NCBI GenBank assembly: GCA_030066045.1
Contig: JASJCJ010000024.1
Span: forward strand, 1 to 60,373
From: Calothrix sp. MO_167.B12
Lineage (GTDB): Bacteria; Cyanobacteriota; Cyanobacteriia; Cyanobacteriales; Nostocaceae
DNA length: 60,373 bases
Reading direction: 5' to 3'
Within the stretch, counting starts at the first letter, position 1, and each line of letters starts with the position of its first letter. Below the pieces are notes generated by a model. That model searched no databases. It saw only the letters and a list, made by a program, of their open reading frames with translations, and was not told the origin of the DNA. Shown piece by piece: positions 1 to 9,468 of this stretch. A program made the translations under genes and the position numbers.

Positions 1-514
1 AAATGAAGTTGTTCAATTGTATCGGAATATGCTGAGTATTTTGGCATTTAATAGGTAACAAATTGCTGTTGTCGGACAAATTTTCCCCTACGTTCTAAAT
101 TTAACGTAAAGCACAGGATTCGCTGGCAATAGGAGTGTTTAATAATATGTAGCGAGCCAACACCGGAGGCGTTCTCAAAGTGTAGATTAGGGCGATATTC
201 TTTCAGAACCGCTATGCCAATTAACAAGGAGGGCGCAAGCGATAAGCCGGAGGCTTGACACTTTGCGTATCGCGAAGTTTTTAATGTATAGCACTACACA
301 TTTAGGGGACGGGCATTTCTAAATCCAGCAAATCCTTTGACAGCATGCTGTTAAGAGTTCCCTATTCCCTGTTCTCTAGCGCGTAGCACTATATCATTCA
401 TTGTTGTACTACAATCTCAGAGAAAAAAATTGGTACTAACTCAAAAAATTCCGAAATTGGGTTTTGGGAACGTCTTAAAAATGTAAGGAAGGATAGAGGG
501 CGGAAATTAAAATT
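1..514. other. Intergenic region, possible 3' end of an upstream ORF
   Basis: No complete gene is seen. Bases 2-58 can be read on the plus strand as NEVVQLYRNMLSILAFNR followed by TAA, which could be the tail of a gene starting outside the window; it was not recognised. The rest is AT-rich, with short palindromic repeat pieces (gcgcaagcgataagccggag near 230-250; gcgtagcactata near 380) of the kind dispersed through this window. Confidence 0.4.
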
Positions 515-2461
515 TTGTCTAAACTCCTCCAACTAGCAAAATTCATCAATAAATACATCATGAAACCAGGTATTAGTTTTGATATTGTCTGCAAGGCATG
601 TGAGGAGGATAGTTGGCTTCCCAAATGGCCAAATCCTGCCGATTTTCGGTTCAACTATTTTAAACTGCTTGACAATGCTCCGAACGGAATCGGTCGTTTG
701 CCCAACAATGTCGCAAAAACGGTTGCCATAGTGGGCGCAGGAGCTGCGGGCATGGCTGCTGCACGGGAACTCTTCCGGTGCGGATTTAGGGTCACCATTT
801 TTGAGGCCTCCCACCGAATTGGCGGGCGCTTGTATACCTGCGATAACCCAAATGATTTACGGCAGGAAGGCATGGAAATGGGTGCGATGCGTATGCCGTT
901 TTTCAGTCATCCGGGAGACGAAAACTGCCTGCTGGAGTATTACATTGTTAGTGAGGCAAGTAAGAAAGGTAATGGAGCCATCCTGTCTGAATTTCCCAAC
1001 CCCGGGCGGGCAAAAGGCAATACGGGGATTTACATTAACCGTGGTTATGGTCCCGAAAACAATTTCCCCAAACCTCAACTGATCAGCTGGCCATATTGCA
1101 AAGACATTGAAAACGAGGTATTGAAGTCGCTTTCGGATAAAGTAAAGGATTTTATCAACGATTTTACTGGAATAGCCCAAAAGCTGTATATCCAAAATAA
1201 CGATGATTGGTGTAACCTCTGGAAAAAGATAACCGAGTTTTACGATGGCATGACCTTCAACGACCTAGTGCTGGAACCTAAGCGCGAGCCGAACCAAGAA
1301 ACAGGAGATATGGGGGGATTGGGCATGACTCCGGAAGAATCGGAATTGCTGTATACCATAGGTATAGGAGACGGCAGTTGGGGGGCATTTTACAACATTT
1401 CAGCCCTGTGGTTTATGCGTTGCTCACTTTTCGGCTTCACCAGTTACCTTAAAACCGTGGAAGGGTTGATGAACCCGGAAAAATTACCGCACTTTGGCAG
1501 CCAGGAGTTATGCGATTCCACCGGATGCCCCCTTCCTCCACCCTATTACCAGGGCATTCAGGCACTAGTGGAATACCTATTTTATGTTCCCCCTCCCGGA
1601 CAGGATAAATCACTGTATGAATCCTGTAATATTCACATCAACAGCCCAGTCAAGCGGATCATCAAAACGGAAAATGGAGTCTCAGTGGAAGCATTGATCT
1701 CAGGAGACTGTGTCAGACATGATTATGATTTCGTCTTTGTGACCAGCACTACCTGGGCTTCACAAATGTCCTTCGACTTTGAAGGTTTTTTAGAAAGAGA
1801 CGTGCCACAAAAGCAAATTACCGCTTCAAATACGCTGCACAATATCTCCAGTTGCAAGTTATTCTTTCCGCTTAAGGAAAGGTTCTGGGAAAAACCAGAT
1901 AATCAGATTCCCCAGGTCATCATTACGGATACTTATGTGCAAGATATTTATTCTCTTGCCTGGGAAAGTAGGCCGGACAGTCCCGGCATTATATTGGCCA
2001 GCTATACCTGGGAAGATGATTCGTTGAAGTTGCTACCTTATGACATAAATCAGTTATCTTGTTTAGTGTGCAAAAAGCTAGCAGAAATTACCCTGCAAAC
2101 CGTTAAACAGGACATCACACAATACATTGATCATACCAAGCCGGTCCATATCCAGTGGATCAATGAACTGGGTTACCACGGTTGTTCCAAACTTTATCGC
2201 GCACATACCCAGAGCTATAATCACCTGCAACTCGCCTACAATGAGGTATATAGTGGTATATCAAAACTGTATTTTGCTGGTGAAAACTACGGAGTTGAAG
2301 GTGGATGGACGGAACCTGCGCTGCGCTCTGCCCTCGATGCCGTTATGCGCTTGTTGCACCATGAAAATGCTGAATTTCTGGTGAAAGAAGGCTTCGATTA
2401 CACATGTTACCCAAGTTGGCTATTAAAAGAAGTACCTACTTACACATTTCCCAATAAATAA
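515..2461 (+). CDS. Flavin amine oxidase, L-amino-acid oxidase / tryptophan monooxygenase-like
   Basis: Predicted FAD-dependent oxidase of free L-amino acids. Seen: a Rossmann FAD motif GAGAAG at residues 74-79, an acidic residue ending the second strand (FEAS near 97), GGR at 103-105, and EMGAMRMP at 121-128. The E-x-G-A-M-R element is typical of tryptophan 2-monooxygenase and L-amino-acid oxidases, where the Arg binds the substrate carboxylate. A C-terminal FAD-contacting stretch (FAGENYGVEGGWTEPALRS) is present. The start is TTG at 515; ATG at 560 (residue 16) is an alternative, and neither has a strong Shine-Dalgarno sequence. There is no signal peptide. The gene stands alone between repeat-rich spacers, contains no HIP1 octamer and looks more GC-rich than its neighbours, suggesting transfer. 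A second, longer member of the superfamily starts at 41191. The substrate is not determinable. Confidence 0.8.
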   Translation: MSKLLQLAKFINKYIMKPGISFDIVCKACEEDSWLPKWPNPADFRFNYFKLLDNAPNGIGRLPNNVAKTVAIVGAGAAGMAAARELFRCGFRVTIFEASHRIGGRLYTCDNPNDLRQEGMEMGAMRMPFFSHPGDENCLLEYYIVSEASKKGNGAILSEFPNPGRAKGNTGIYINRGYGPENNFPKPQLISWPYCKDIENEVLKSLSDKVKDFINDFTGIAQKLYIQNNDDWCNLWKKITEFYDGMTFNDLVLEPKREPNQETGDMGGLGMTPEESELLYTIGIGDGSWGAFYNISALWFMRCSLFGFTSYLKTVEGLMNPEKLPHFGSQELCDSTGCPLPPPYYQGIQALVEYLFYVPPPGQDKSLYESCNIHINSPVKRIIKTENGVSVEALISGDCVRHDYDFVFVTSTTWASQMSFDFEGFLERDVPQKQITASNTLHNISSCKLFFPLKERFWEKPDNQIPQVIITDTYVQDIYSLAWESRPDSPGIILASYTWEDDSLKLLPYDINQLSCLVCKKLAEITLQTVKQDITQYIDHTKPVHIQWINELGYHGCSKLYRAHTQSYNHLQLAYNEVYSGISKLYFAGENYGVEGGWTEPALRSALDAVMRLLHHENAEFLVKEGFDYTCYPSWLLKEVPTYTFPNK

Positions 2462-2657
2462 CGGTAATGTAGGCGATGTTCTCAAAGGAATCGCCCATAA
2501 AGGCGATAGCGGCTTCTCGCGCTTCTCTCCACGAAGAGCTTAGCAACCCCTAGGGCTGGTTTTCAAACTCGCCGTCATCCTGGAAGAGTGCGGCTATATG
2601 TACCTTAGACGCGGAGCGGCTTTCTACAGGGTAGACACCTACGTGGGCTACGAAAAA
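2462..2657. other. Repeat-rich spacer
   Basis: No gene seen. The stretch carries short palindromes (cgcccataaaggcgatagcgg; gcggagcggctttctacagg) like the interspersed repeats elsewhere in the window. Confidence 0.4.
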
Positions 2658-2849
2658 TCAAGGTTTTGAGTCTGGCCTAGGTCGGCAGACTACTCTGTGA
2701 GAAGCTCCTGAGTCCTGGCGGATACGCTGCGCGGTAAGCGAAGCTATGCTGTAGGTAATGGTAGTATTCGATACAACTGTTTTCATCTCATAGTCAGAAA
2801 ATTCCTTTGCAAGTTTGCGATCAATACACTCATCTAACAAGAGCTTCAT
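2658..2849 (-). pseudogene. Truncated DUF5615 (PIN-like) toxin remnant
   Basis: The first 25 or so residues, starting MKLLLDECIDRKLAKEF, match the N-terminus of DUF5615 PIN-like proteins, including the early acidic pair in LLDEC. These are usually about 110-120 residues and paired with a DUF433 antitoxin. After about residue 27 the similarity ends and the frame runs through a palindromic repeat (gatacgctgcgcggtaagcg) to an early stop. No antitoxin is adjacent. Most likely a decayed toxin-antitoxin gene. Confidence 0.6.
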
Positions 2850-3053
2850 ATAGTGCTACGTGAATAGGTTAGGACATTTTTGAGAGCTACAACCCTTGAT
2901 TAGTAAGCTTATTACTTATTACTTATTACTTATTACTTGCGCGTAGCGCTATAACTATGCCACCATGCCAACAAGCTGTTTTCCAGCCTCCTCTTTGCCT
3001 AAAGTTTGTGAGTTTGCAGATGAAAACCCTAGAGTAGTTGCAGCATCCCAACT
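2850..3053. repeat. ATTACTT heptamer repeats and palindrome
   Basis: Tandem copies of a 7-bp unit (attactt) lie at about 2911-2938, followed by gcgcgtagcgctata. The same pair of motifs recurs near 60166-60197 at the other end of the window. No gene is seen. Confidence 0.6.
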
Positions 3054-3788
3054 TCAGCGGTAAAGTTTTCCCTGCCGATACCACCGGCGAATATGTTCAG
3101 GGGAAACACCGATAAAATAAGCAAAAATTACTACTTGATTAATTAAAGTTGTTTGCCAAACTCCCTTTTTTAGCCAGCGTCGTGCCGATGTTACCACTGG
3201 TGCTGGTATGGTAATAATTCTTCCTTGATGCTTTAACTGACGTATCAACTCAAAATCTTCCATAATTGGCAATTCGGGAAAACCACCAACGGCTTGAAAC
3301 ACTTCCCGTTTGAGAAATATGGCTTGGTCTCCGTAGGGTAATTGCCAAAAATGCGATCGCCACTCCACACCTTTCTCAATTAAACGCAAACTCCCCAATT
3401 CCGCATCTATCTTTAAGGTGAATGCGCCTGCAACTACCCCTGGTGTTTCTATGGCTTGACGAATCATGGTATCAAATCCAGGTGGTAAACGAGTATCTGC
3501 ATGGAGAAACAGCAAAATATCCCCAGTAGCAGCCAATGCACCTGTATTCATTTGTATAGCACGCCCAGGATTAGATATTATTACCTCTACTTCTAATCCT
3601 AGATTATTGATTATTTCCACCGTCCTATCACTAGAACCACCATCCACTACAATTATTTCTACACTTGTGCTGGGTTTGGTGGTGGCTAGGGTTGATACAA
3701 TATTTTCCGCTTCGTTAATAACGGGAATAATAATGGAGATTTTGGCGTTCTGGGCTAAAAGCTGATCTTGTTTTGGAGAATCCGTCAT
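3054..3788 (-). CDS. Family 2 glycosyltransferase (TIGR04283-like)
   Basis: GT-A fold glycosyltransferase, about 244 residues and cytoplasmic. Seen: N-terminal ISIIIPVINEAENI (nucleotide-sugar binding), VDGGSSDRT, and LLFLHADTRLPPGF, whose HAD is the metal-binding DxD-like triad. A later LPYGDQAIF and GGFPELPIMEDFEL carry the ED of the catalytic region. These features fit the TIGR04283 subgroup, often linked to rSAM/selenodomain proteins, though none is nearby. The acceptor is unknown. The gene is monocistronic, with sodA divergent beyond a repeat-filled spacer. ATG start at 3788. Confidence 0.85.
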   Translation of the reverse strand: MTDSPKQDQLLAQNAKISIIIPVINEAENIVSTLATTKPSTSVEIIVVDGGSSDRTVEIINNLGLEVEVIISNPGRAIQMNTGALAATGDILLFLHADTRLPPGFDTMIRQAIETPGVVAGAFTLKIDAELGSLRLIEKGVEWRSHFWQLPYGDQAIFLKREVFQAVGGFPELPIMEDFELIRQLKHQGRIITIPAPVVTSARRWLKKGVWQTTLINQVVIFAYFIGVSPEHIRRWYRQGKLYR

Positions 3789-4178
3789 TTGTGAGTAATC
3801 TATACCATTTTAGTTTTTGTATTGAGATTACTCTACAACCGGCTTTTATCCCACAGTATTTCAAGAAACAGGGAACAAGTGAGGGGAGTGAAGGAGTGAA
3901 GGAGTGAGGGAGTGTAGACACGAAGTGGCTTCTCGTAGACACGCAGTGGCTTCTCGAAGAGTAGAGTAGAGTAAGAGTAGGGACGGGGTTTCCCAGCCCA
4001 GAGTGAGGGAAGTGTGGGGGACAAGGGACAAATTTTTCTTTATTACTTATTATTCCCGACACTCCCCTGCATTCCCAGCAATTCAATTAAGGAGTAGGCA
4101 GAATTGGGAATAACTATGATTATGCTCCCCAATCTAAGAAAATAAGAACTGGACACAGATTCTCCAGAGTAATTACTT
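3789..4178. repeat. Repeat-filled spacer: heptamers, tandem 21-mer, GC hairpin
   Basis: GGAGTGA-type heptamers occupy about 3880-3914. A 21-bp unit beginning tagacacg and ending cttctcg is repeated in tandem at 3915-3935 and 3936-3956 with one difference. A hairpin-forming segment (gggacggggtttcccagccc, near 3980) recurs near 5173 and 5380. ATTACTT-like repeats lie near 4036. Apparent reading frames here are repeat translations, not genes. Confidence 0.7.
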
Positions 4179-4937
4179 ATGACTCTCAATCGACGGCATT
4201 TCTTATTTTTACTGAGCACTACCGTAGGAGCTTTTGCCTTAGATGGTTGTGCTTTAGCAGAAGAGACTACTCCTAGCCCCACGCCCACAACTCCACCCAG
4301 TCAACCAAAGGGTGCTATCCAATTACCGCCTCTACCTTACCCCTACGAAGCCCTGGAGCCACATATAGATGCTAAAACTATGCGTTTCCATCACGACAAA
4401 CACCATGCAGGCTATGTCAAAAATCTCAACGCTGCATTAGACAAGCATCCAGAACTTAAAGGTAAAAATGTCGAAGATTTACTTCAAGACCTAAATAGCG
4501 TACCAGCAGATATTCGCACCACAGTACGTAATAATGGTGGCGGTCATGTTAACCACTCCATGTTTTGGAGTATCATGAAACCAAAAGGTGGTGGAGAACC
4601 AGATGGTGCGATCGCATCTGCAATTAAGAAAGATTTTGGCACTTTTAATGAGTTGAAAAAGCAGTTTAACCAAGCAGGTGCAAAACGTTTTGGTAGTGGT
4701 TGGGCTTGGTTAGTGCTGGCAACAGATGGCAAGCTGGAGATAATGAGTACGGCTAATCAAGATAGTCCCTTCAGTGAAGGTAAGTATCCCATTATGGGTA
4801 ATGATGTATGGGAACACGCCTATTATTTGAATTACCAAAATCGTCGCAAAGATTATTTAGAAGCTTGGTGGAATGTGGTGAATTGGGAAGAAATTAACAA
4901 ACGATTTGCAGCTGGGAAGAAATCAATTCAGGCATAA
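4179..4937 (+). CDS. sodA: Mn superoxide dismutase, exported lipoprotein form
   Basis: Converts superoxide to peroxide. The 252-residue protein has a twin-arginine leader (RR at 5-6, then [14 protein letters not shown]) with a lipobox LDGC (Cys24) and a Pro/Thr linker to about 45. The SOD domain follows. Metal ligands by family alignment are His71 (MRFHHDKHH), His126 (NHSMFW), Asp209 and His213 (DVWEHAYY). [10 protein letters not shown] and the Gly/Trp pattern favour Mn over Fe. The leader implies Tat export and lipid anchoring to the outer face of the plasma or thylakoid membrane. No strong Shine-Dalgarno is seen; the start is set by the leader. Confidence 0.92.
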   Translation: MTLNRRHFLFLLSTTVGAFALDGCALAEETTPSPTPTTPPSQPKGAIQLPPLPYPYEALEPHIDAKTMRFHHDKHHAGYVKNLNAALDKHPELKGKNVEDLLQDLNSVPADIRTTVRNNGGGHVNHSMFWSIMKPKGGGEPDGAIASAIKKDFGTFNELKKQFNQAGAKRFGSGWAWLVLATDGKLEIMSTANQDSPFSEGKYPIMGNDVWEHAYYLNYQNRRKDYLEAWWNVVNWEEINKRFAAGKKSIQA

Positions 4938-4960
4938 AACGTGAGACTGAACAATTTATA

Positions 4961-4991
4961 AAAAAAGGCTCAAAACCCAAAAAGTTTTGAG
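4961..4991 (-). terminator. Rho-independent terminator on the minus strand
   Basis: CTCAAAAC (4969-4976) and GTTTTGAG (4984-4991) form a perfect 8-bp stem with a 7-base loop. Read on the minus strand, the stem is followed by CC and seven T (4961-4967). It points against sodA, so it either terminates a minus-strand RNA from 5000-5100 or acts weakly on sodA. Confidence 0.6.
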
Positions 4992-5100
4992 TAATAAAGG
5001 AATCCGCAGCGACTGGCGCGTCAGGCACCTTAACGATATGCTGCGGTTCTTGTCAAATGAAGTAAGAAGTCAGAGGGTTTGAGCGGTTTGAGCGGAACAA
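4992..5100 (-). ncRNA. Candidate small RNA upstream of a minus-strand terminator
   Basis: On the minus strand, bases from about 5055 to 4961 fold as a stem of GCTGCGG/CCGCAGC arms (5040-5046 with 5004-5010), extended by GAA/TTC, then the terminator. The size of about 90 nt fits a bacterial sRNA. No sRNA family was recognised and the promoter is unclear (a TTGACA-like box lies at about 5050-5057). Speculative. Confidence 0.3.
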
Positions 5101-5949
5101 TCTTCCTTCTAGCTAGAAAATAGGGAGTGATGGAGGGAAGGAGGGAAGGAGTGAAGGAGTGAAGGAGTGAAGGAGTAGGGGCGGGGTTTCCCCGCCCAGA
5201 GTGAAGGGATTATTTTCATCGGCAGGTTGTGTACAAACATTCATGAGAGACTAACTTGAAAATAGGCAACAGGCAACAGGTAACAGGTAAGAGGTATTTT
5301 CATGATTGGTTGTGTACAAACGTTCATGGGAGACTAGCTTGAAAATAAGGAGTTCGGAGTGAAGGAAGGAGGTAAAGAGTAGGGGCGGGGAAACCCCGCC
5401 CAGAGTGAGGGAATTATTTTCATCGGCAGGTTGTGGACAAAATATTGTCCATAAGGGACTGACTTGAAAGAGGGTGTGGGGTGTAGGGGAAAGAACCCTT
5501 TTTCGTACTTGGTAATGAAAAAAAATTTTCATCGGCGCTGCCTTCTGCCTCTTGCCTGACAAAGTCAGAAGCTTTCGGTCATGTCAATACCCTAACCCTC
5601 AGGACTCCTAACCTACTTTGAATGCTTTGCTGGTAGAGGAACAAGCCTCTGTCGATTTCCTGTTTGTTCCTCACCACAAGGGGAAAGTCAAAATTTAAAC
5701 CAGGTAGATTAATCTTCAATCATCACATATCCCTAAATTACACATTTTTCCCTGATGAAATATATAAAATTGTGATAAAGATAACTTAAAAAAATAAAAA
5801 TACAACGATTTACAACTCTTTTACATGATAATTTTGTGTTCAACGCTAATTAAATATGGACTTTCCCAAAATTCGCGCTATAAATAATATATAGTCATAT
5901 ATATTACTTAATCAAAGATTTTATAAGTAAAAACAAGGAGATAATACCA

Positions 5950-8058
5950 TTGATACGCTATCGAGTTCGTGCCATTGTCCTCGCTGGTGTGGTTTGTGTT
6001 TTCGCTGTTTGTGCTTCTCCGGCAAGAGCACAGTCGGCGAAAGTTGAAGAAACTGCTGTTGAAAAAGTTCAGTCTGCAAACAGTGGTGATCCGAAAACCG
6101 CAATTACCACTAAAGATCCAAAAATTCCTCTGGAAGAGCTGAAATTGCTAGTCAAGCCTCTCACCTTGGAAGAACTGCAAACTGAATCCTCAGCTTGGCT
6201 GGAGTTGCTTAAAGAAAAAGTTCAACAAATTAGCGATACTGAGATTGCCATTAAGCGTGAAAATAAGATCATTAGTAAGGAAAAAGAAGCAGCTCAGGCT
6301 TTAAAAGATGCCAAGTCAGCTCTGGAAGCAGCAGAATCAGCTCAAGCTGGTGCTAATCCAGGCTCACCAGAATACCAAGAAGCAACAAAAAAGGTAGAAG
6401 AAGCCAAAGAAAACCTGAAAAAAGCCCAATCAGCCATTGAAGAAGCAAAAAACACTAAAAAAGAGCTGCAACAAAATAAAGCTTTAAGTGACGCTTTAGA
6501 CAAGGCTAACGACACAGGGGAACTGGAAAAGGCAAAACAAGCTCTAGAAAAAGCCAAGCAAGAGCGAGAAAATATAATTGCTGGCTCCTTAGCATACGAT
6601 GAGGCGACTAACAAGATTGATAAACTCGAGGCAGCAATCAAAACTTTTGAATTAGCCCAAGCAGCTCAAAAAGAGACTGTACTAGACTCGCCAGAATATG
6701 AAAAAGCAACCCAGCAACTAGAAGCGGCAGAGGAATCTCTGAAAAAAGCACGTTCAGCGATTGAGGGAACTGATAAAACTGAAGCTGACTCAAGTCAGCA
6801 ATCGTCCCAGACCCTCGACAAAGTAGCAAATGTTGTGGAAGAGACTGAAATTTCCAGTAATAGCGACACCAAAATTGCTAGTTCAGTAAAGCTTGTCAAT
6901 AAAAAAGAGAGCCTCCAGCAAAAAGAAAAGAAACTGGAAAAAGCAGCAGAACAGTTGGAAAAAAATGCTGAGGTAGATGCCAAATTAAAGAACCAACTGG
7001 TTGTCAATGTTACTGAACTCCAGTCAGAGCGAACAGCACTAGTTGATCGCTTCAAAGTCGTTTTAGATGAACTAGAACTCAAAGGAGGCGATCCTAAATC
7101 TTACAAACAGTATATTGAAGCCATTAATACTGTAGAAATAGATTTGAAAGATGCTGATGGCATCGGGGTGCGGTTTGTAAGTTGGTTACAATCGGGAGAA
7201 GGTGGCTTGCGCTGGGCCGGGAATCTTGGTAAGTTCGTGGGCATTGTAGTTGCCTCGATTATCGTTTCTCAAATTCTCGCCATTTTACTCAACCGTTTTC
7301 TTGCCAAATTTGACAATATATCTGCACTATTGCGCCAGTTTACCATCATGCTTGTCAAACGTGGTGGAATTGTAGTTGGTTTTATGCTGGCACTAACAGC
7401 ATTGGAAGTCAGCCTTGGTCCAATCCTAGCACTGGTTGGGGGTGCGAGTTTCGTGTTGGCGTTTGCCCTGCAAAGTAACCTGGGTAACTTGGCCAGTGGG
7501 TTAATGATGATGGTTTACAAACCTTTCGATGTTGGCGACGAGGTAAAAGTCAGTGGTATTTGGGGTTATGTGGATTCCATTACCCTAGCGAGTACAAAAA
7601 TCCAAGGATTTCAAGGTCAGATTTTTAATATTCCCAACAATGTAGTTTGGAGTGGTATGATCGAAACCCTGACTCAGGCTAAGAATCGAAAAGTTAGCAT
7701 TTGGCTGCGAATCCCGTTCAGCGAAGACTTAGAGCGGGTTGAGCAGTTGCTGGTAGAGATTATCAAATCCCACCCCAAAGTGCTTCAAGATCCTCCTCCC
7801 TCAACCTCTGTGTGGCAAATTGAAGAGTACTACATTAGTGTTGGTATTGGGGCATGGGCGAAAAACGAAGATTATTGGGGAGTTCATTCAGATGCTATCC
7901 GTATGATTCGGGAACGGTTTACCAAAGAAGGTATCCCCCTTGCTGCTATTCCTGTTCAGGAAGAGATTATTATCCAAGGAGCATCTAGTAAAATTCCTCA
8001 AGCTACTTCAGATAGAATCAGGAATTCTCTAGCACCGGAAATTTCTTCCACAGTTTAG
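5950..8058 (+). CDS. MscS-family mechanosensitive channel with coiled-coil N-terminal region
   Basis: Predicted tension-gated channel, 702 residues against about 286 for E. coli MscS. A signal peptide (to ARA, residue 27) is followed by about 370 residues rich in Ala, Glu, Lys and Gln, predicted to be coiled coil and periplasmic. It contains an internal duplication: SPEYQEATKK..EEAKENLKKAQSAIE and, about 110 residues later, SPEYEKATQQ..EAAEESLKKARSAIE. Membrane helices start near residue 425. The pore and beta domain carry GGASFVLAFALQSNLGN, PFDVGDEVKV and FNIPNNVVW. Start: TTG at 5950, 9 bases after AAGGAG, chosen because the leader begins there. A terminator follows. Confidence 0.9.
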   Translation: MIRYRVRAIVLAGVVCVFAVCASPARAQSAKVEETAVEKVQSANSGDPKTAITTKDPKIPLEELKLLVKPLTLEELQTESSAWLELLKEKVQQISDTEIAIKRENKIISKEKEAAQALKDAKSALEAAESAQAGANPGSPEYQEATKKVEEAKENLKKAQSAIEEAKNTKKELQQNKALSDALDKANDTGELEKAKQALEKAKQERENIIAGSLAYDEATNKIDKLEAAIKTFELAQAAQKETVLDSPEYEKATQQLEAAEESLKKARSAIEGTDKTEADSSQQSSQTLDKVANVVEETEISSNSDTKIASSVKLVNKKESLQQKEKKLEKAAEQLEKNAEVDAKLKNQLVVNVTELQSERTALVDRFKVVLDELELKGGDPKSYKQYIEAINTVEIDLKDADGIGVRFVSWLQSGEGGLRWAGNLGKFVGIVVASIIVSQILAILLNRFLAKFDNISALLRQFTIMLVKRGGIVVGFMLALTALEVSLGPILALVGGASFVLAFALQSNLGNLASGLMMMVYKPFDVGDEVKVSGIWGYVDSITLASTKIQGFQGQIFNIPNNVVWSGMIETLTQAKNRKVSIWLRIPFSEDLERVEQLLVEIIKSHPKVLQDPPPSTSVWQIEEYYISVGIGAWAKNEDYWGVHSDAIRMIRERFTKEGIPLAAIPVQEEIIIQGASSKIPQATSDRIRNSLAPEISSTV

Positions 8059-8080
8059 CATCTGCAAGTAAATATAAATG

Positions 8081-8147
8081 TAGGGGCACGGCATCCAAAA
8101 TCATTTTCTCTGAGCCAACAATCTTAATAACGCCGTGCCCTCCCCTA
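8081..8147. repeat. GGGCACGGC/GCCGTGCCC inverted repeat
   Basis: TAGGGGCACGGC (8081-8092) faces GCCGTGCCCTCCCCTA (8132-8147) over a 39-base AT-rich centre. A related element with the same arms lies at 28863-28921. Probably a small dispersed palindromic element. Confidence 0.55.
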
Positions 8148-8157
8148 TGAAATATTC

Positions 8158-8222
8158 AGAACCCCGACTTTTACCCTACACCGAAGCCGCTAACGCGTCT
8201 ACAAGAAGTCGGGGTTCTTTTG
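8158..8222 (+). terminator. Terminator downstream of mscS
   Basis: AGAACCCCGACTT (8158-8170) pairs with AAGTCGGGGTTCT (8206-8218), followed by TTTT. The loop holds a repeat-like palindrome (gaagccgctaacgcgtctac). It separates mscS from the convergent arsA-like gene and could act on both strands. Confidence 0.75.
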
Positions 8223-8236
8223 CTGCCATGCAATAG

Positions 8237-9424
8237 TTAAGCCTTCACAACCTCAGCAAAACGGATTTTCAAATAATCCTCTTCCATTTTTGCTCCACCA
8301 GGTTGTAAAGCAGCCAGGGCTTGTGGCAAAACTAAATTCCGGCGATGATTGCCAATTCTAATATTTAATTCATCGCCACTCTTACTCAATTGAATTTGAT
8401 TTTTAGGAACTCCAGGTAAATATAATTCCAAACTATATTGGTTCTGCTCTTGAACCACACGAATGGTATTTTCCTTGTAATATACCTGAGCCGGATCTTC
8501 ATCTTTATAGAGGGTCTCCTTCAATCTTTCTAGAGCCTCCATGCCACACATCTCCTGAGAAAATAGGGGTACTTCCTTCACAGGTAAAGGATGGAAATTA
8601 TCATGAATTTCTTGGCGATATTGCTTTTGATTTTCCTTCCAGCGCTGGAAAAATGGATCTTCAACTTCTTCAGGAATAATCCGATTGGCTACCACTAAAT
8701 CTGTAGAAACATTATATAAGCTCAGATAAGCGTGAGCCCGCAGGGACTCTTTAATTACCATCTTTTCTGGATTAGCAATTAAGCGCACCGAAGTTTGACT
8801 ATTGTCTGTGAGGACTTTCTCTAAAGCCTCAATTTGCTCGTAAAACTCATAAGGAGCATCCATTACCTCTTTATCTGGCAAGGAAAATCCGGCAATGGGT
8901 TTAAATAATGGCTCCACTAAGGGTCTCAGGGCAACTGATATATTTTGAAAAGGTTTGTAGAAGCGGCGCATATACCAACCACCAACCTCTGGCAAACTCA
9001 GCAACCTCAATGCCGTACCCGTGGGAGCAGAGTCAATAATTAAAACCTCAAAGTCCCCCTCATCATAATGGCGTTTCATTCTTACCAAGCCGAAAATCTC
9101 ATCCATGCCCGGTAGAATTGCTAATTCTTCCGCCTGTACGCCCTCTAAACCCCGCGCCTGCAAAACTTGGGTAATGTAACGCTTCACGCTGCCCCAATTC
9201 CCTTCCAACTCCAACAGAGCATCTAATTCTGCACCCCAGAGTTGGGGACGAATTTGCTTGGGTTCGTGCCCTAATTCCATGTCAAAGCTATCTGCCAGAG
9301 AGTGAGCAGGATCAGTACTCAAAACTAGTGTACGATAGCCCAGTTCGGCACAACGTAGTCCAGTAGCAGCAGCAACGGAAGTTTTCCCAACACCGCCTTT
9401 ACCTGTCATTAAAATTACACGCAT
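8237..9424 (-). CDS. ArsA/Get3-family ATPase with C-terminal Hsp20-like domain
   Basis: Deviant Walker-A motif GKGGVGKT at residues 8-15, [12 protein letters not shown] (switch I) near 36-47, and [17 protein letters not shown] (Walker B/switch II) near 128-145 place it in the SIMIBI ArsA/TRC40 group. The final 80 or so residues, with [11 protein letters not shown] and [12 protein letters not shown], form the alpha-crystallin-like ArsA_HSP20 domain common in cyanobacterial members. No arsenite pump or ArsD is nearby, and the Cys residues of arsenite-binding ArsA are not evident. A role in protein targeting or folding is more likely than arsenite export. ATG start at 9424. Confidence 0.85.
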   Translation of the reverse strand: MRVILMTGKGGVGKTSVAAATGLRCAELGYRTLVLSTDPAHSLADSFDMELGHEPKQIRPQLWGAELDALLELEGNWGSVKRYITQVLQARGLEGVQAEELAILPGMDEIFGLVRMKRHYDEGDFEVLIIDSAPTGTALRLLSLPEVGGWYMRRFYKPFQNISVALRPLVEPLFKPIAGFSLPDKEVMDAPYEFYEQIEALEKVLTDNSQTSVRLIANPEKMVIKESLRAHAYLSLYNVSTDLVVANRIIPEEVEDPFFQRWKENQKQYRQEIHDNFHPLPVKEVPLFSQEMCGMEALERLKETLYKDEDPAQVYYKENTIRVVQEQNQYSLELYLPGVPKNQIQLSKSGDELNIRIGNHRRNLVLPQALAALQPGGAKMEEDYLKIRFAEVVKA

Positions 9425-9468
9425 GGATGATTCTCTACCTGCTCAATAATTATTCACATTTATTTACA

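Larger units (their letters stand above)
4938..5949. repeat. Long non-coding region with three degenerate repeat units
   Basis: After sodA comes a hairpin/terminator block (4961-5046, listed separately). GGAGTGA/GGAGGGA heptamers lie at about 5123-5175. A unit containing ttttcat..ggttgtg.acaaa..ttc..gggagact..cttgaaa occurs at about 5211-5266, 5295-5350 and 5415-5470, with a fourth fragment near 5520. GC hairpins (ggggcggggtttccccgccc, near 5176 and 5383) separate copies. 5700-5930 is AT-rich and probably carries the promoter of the next gene. No gene is seen. Confidence 0.65.

Noticed and set aside
3715-4086. Open minus-strand frames rich in Ser, Leu and Pro
   Set aside because: They translate GGAGTGA heptamers and the tandem 21-mer; there is no ribosome-binding site or family.
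5251-5562. 103-codon minus-strand frame
   Set aside because: It lies wholly in degenerate repeats and GC hairpins; codon content reflects the repeats.
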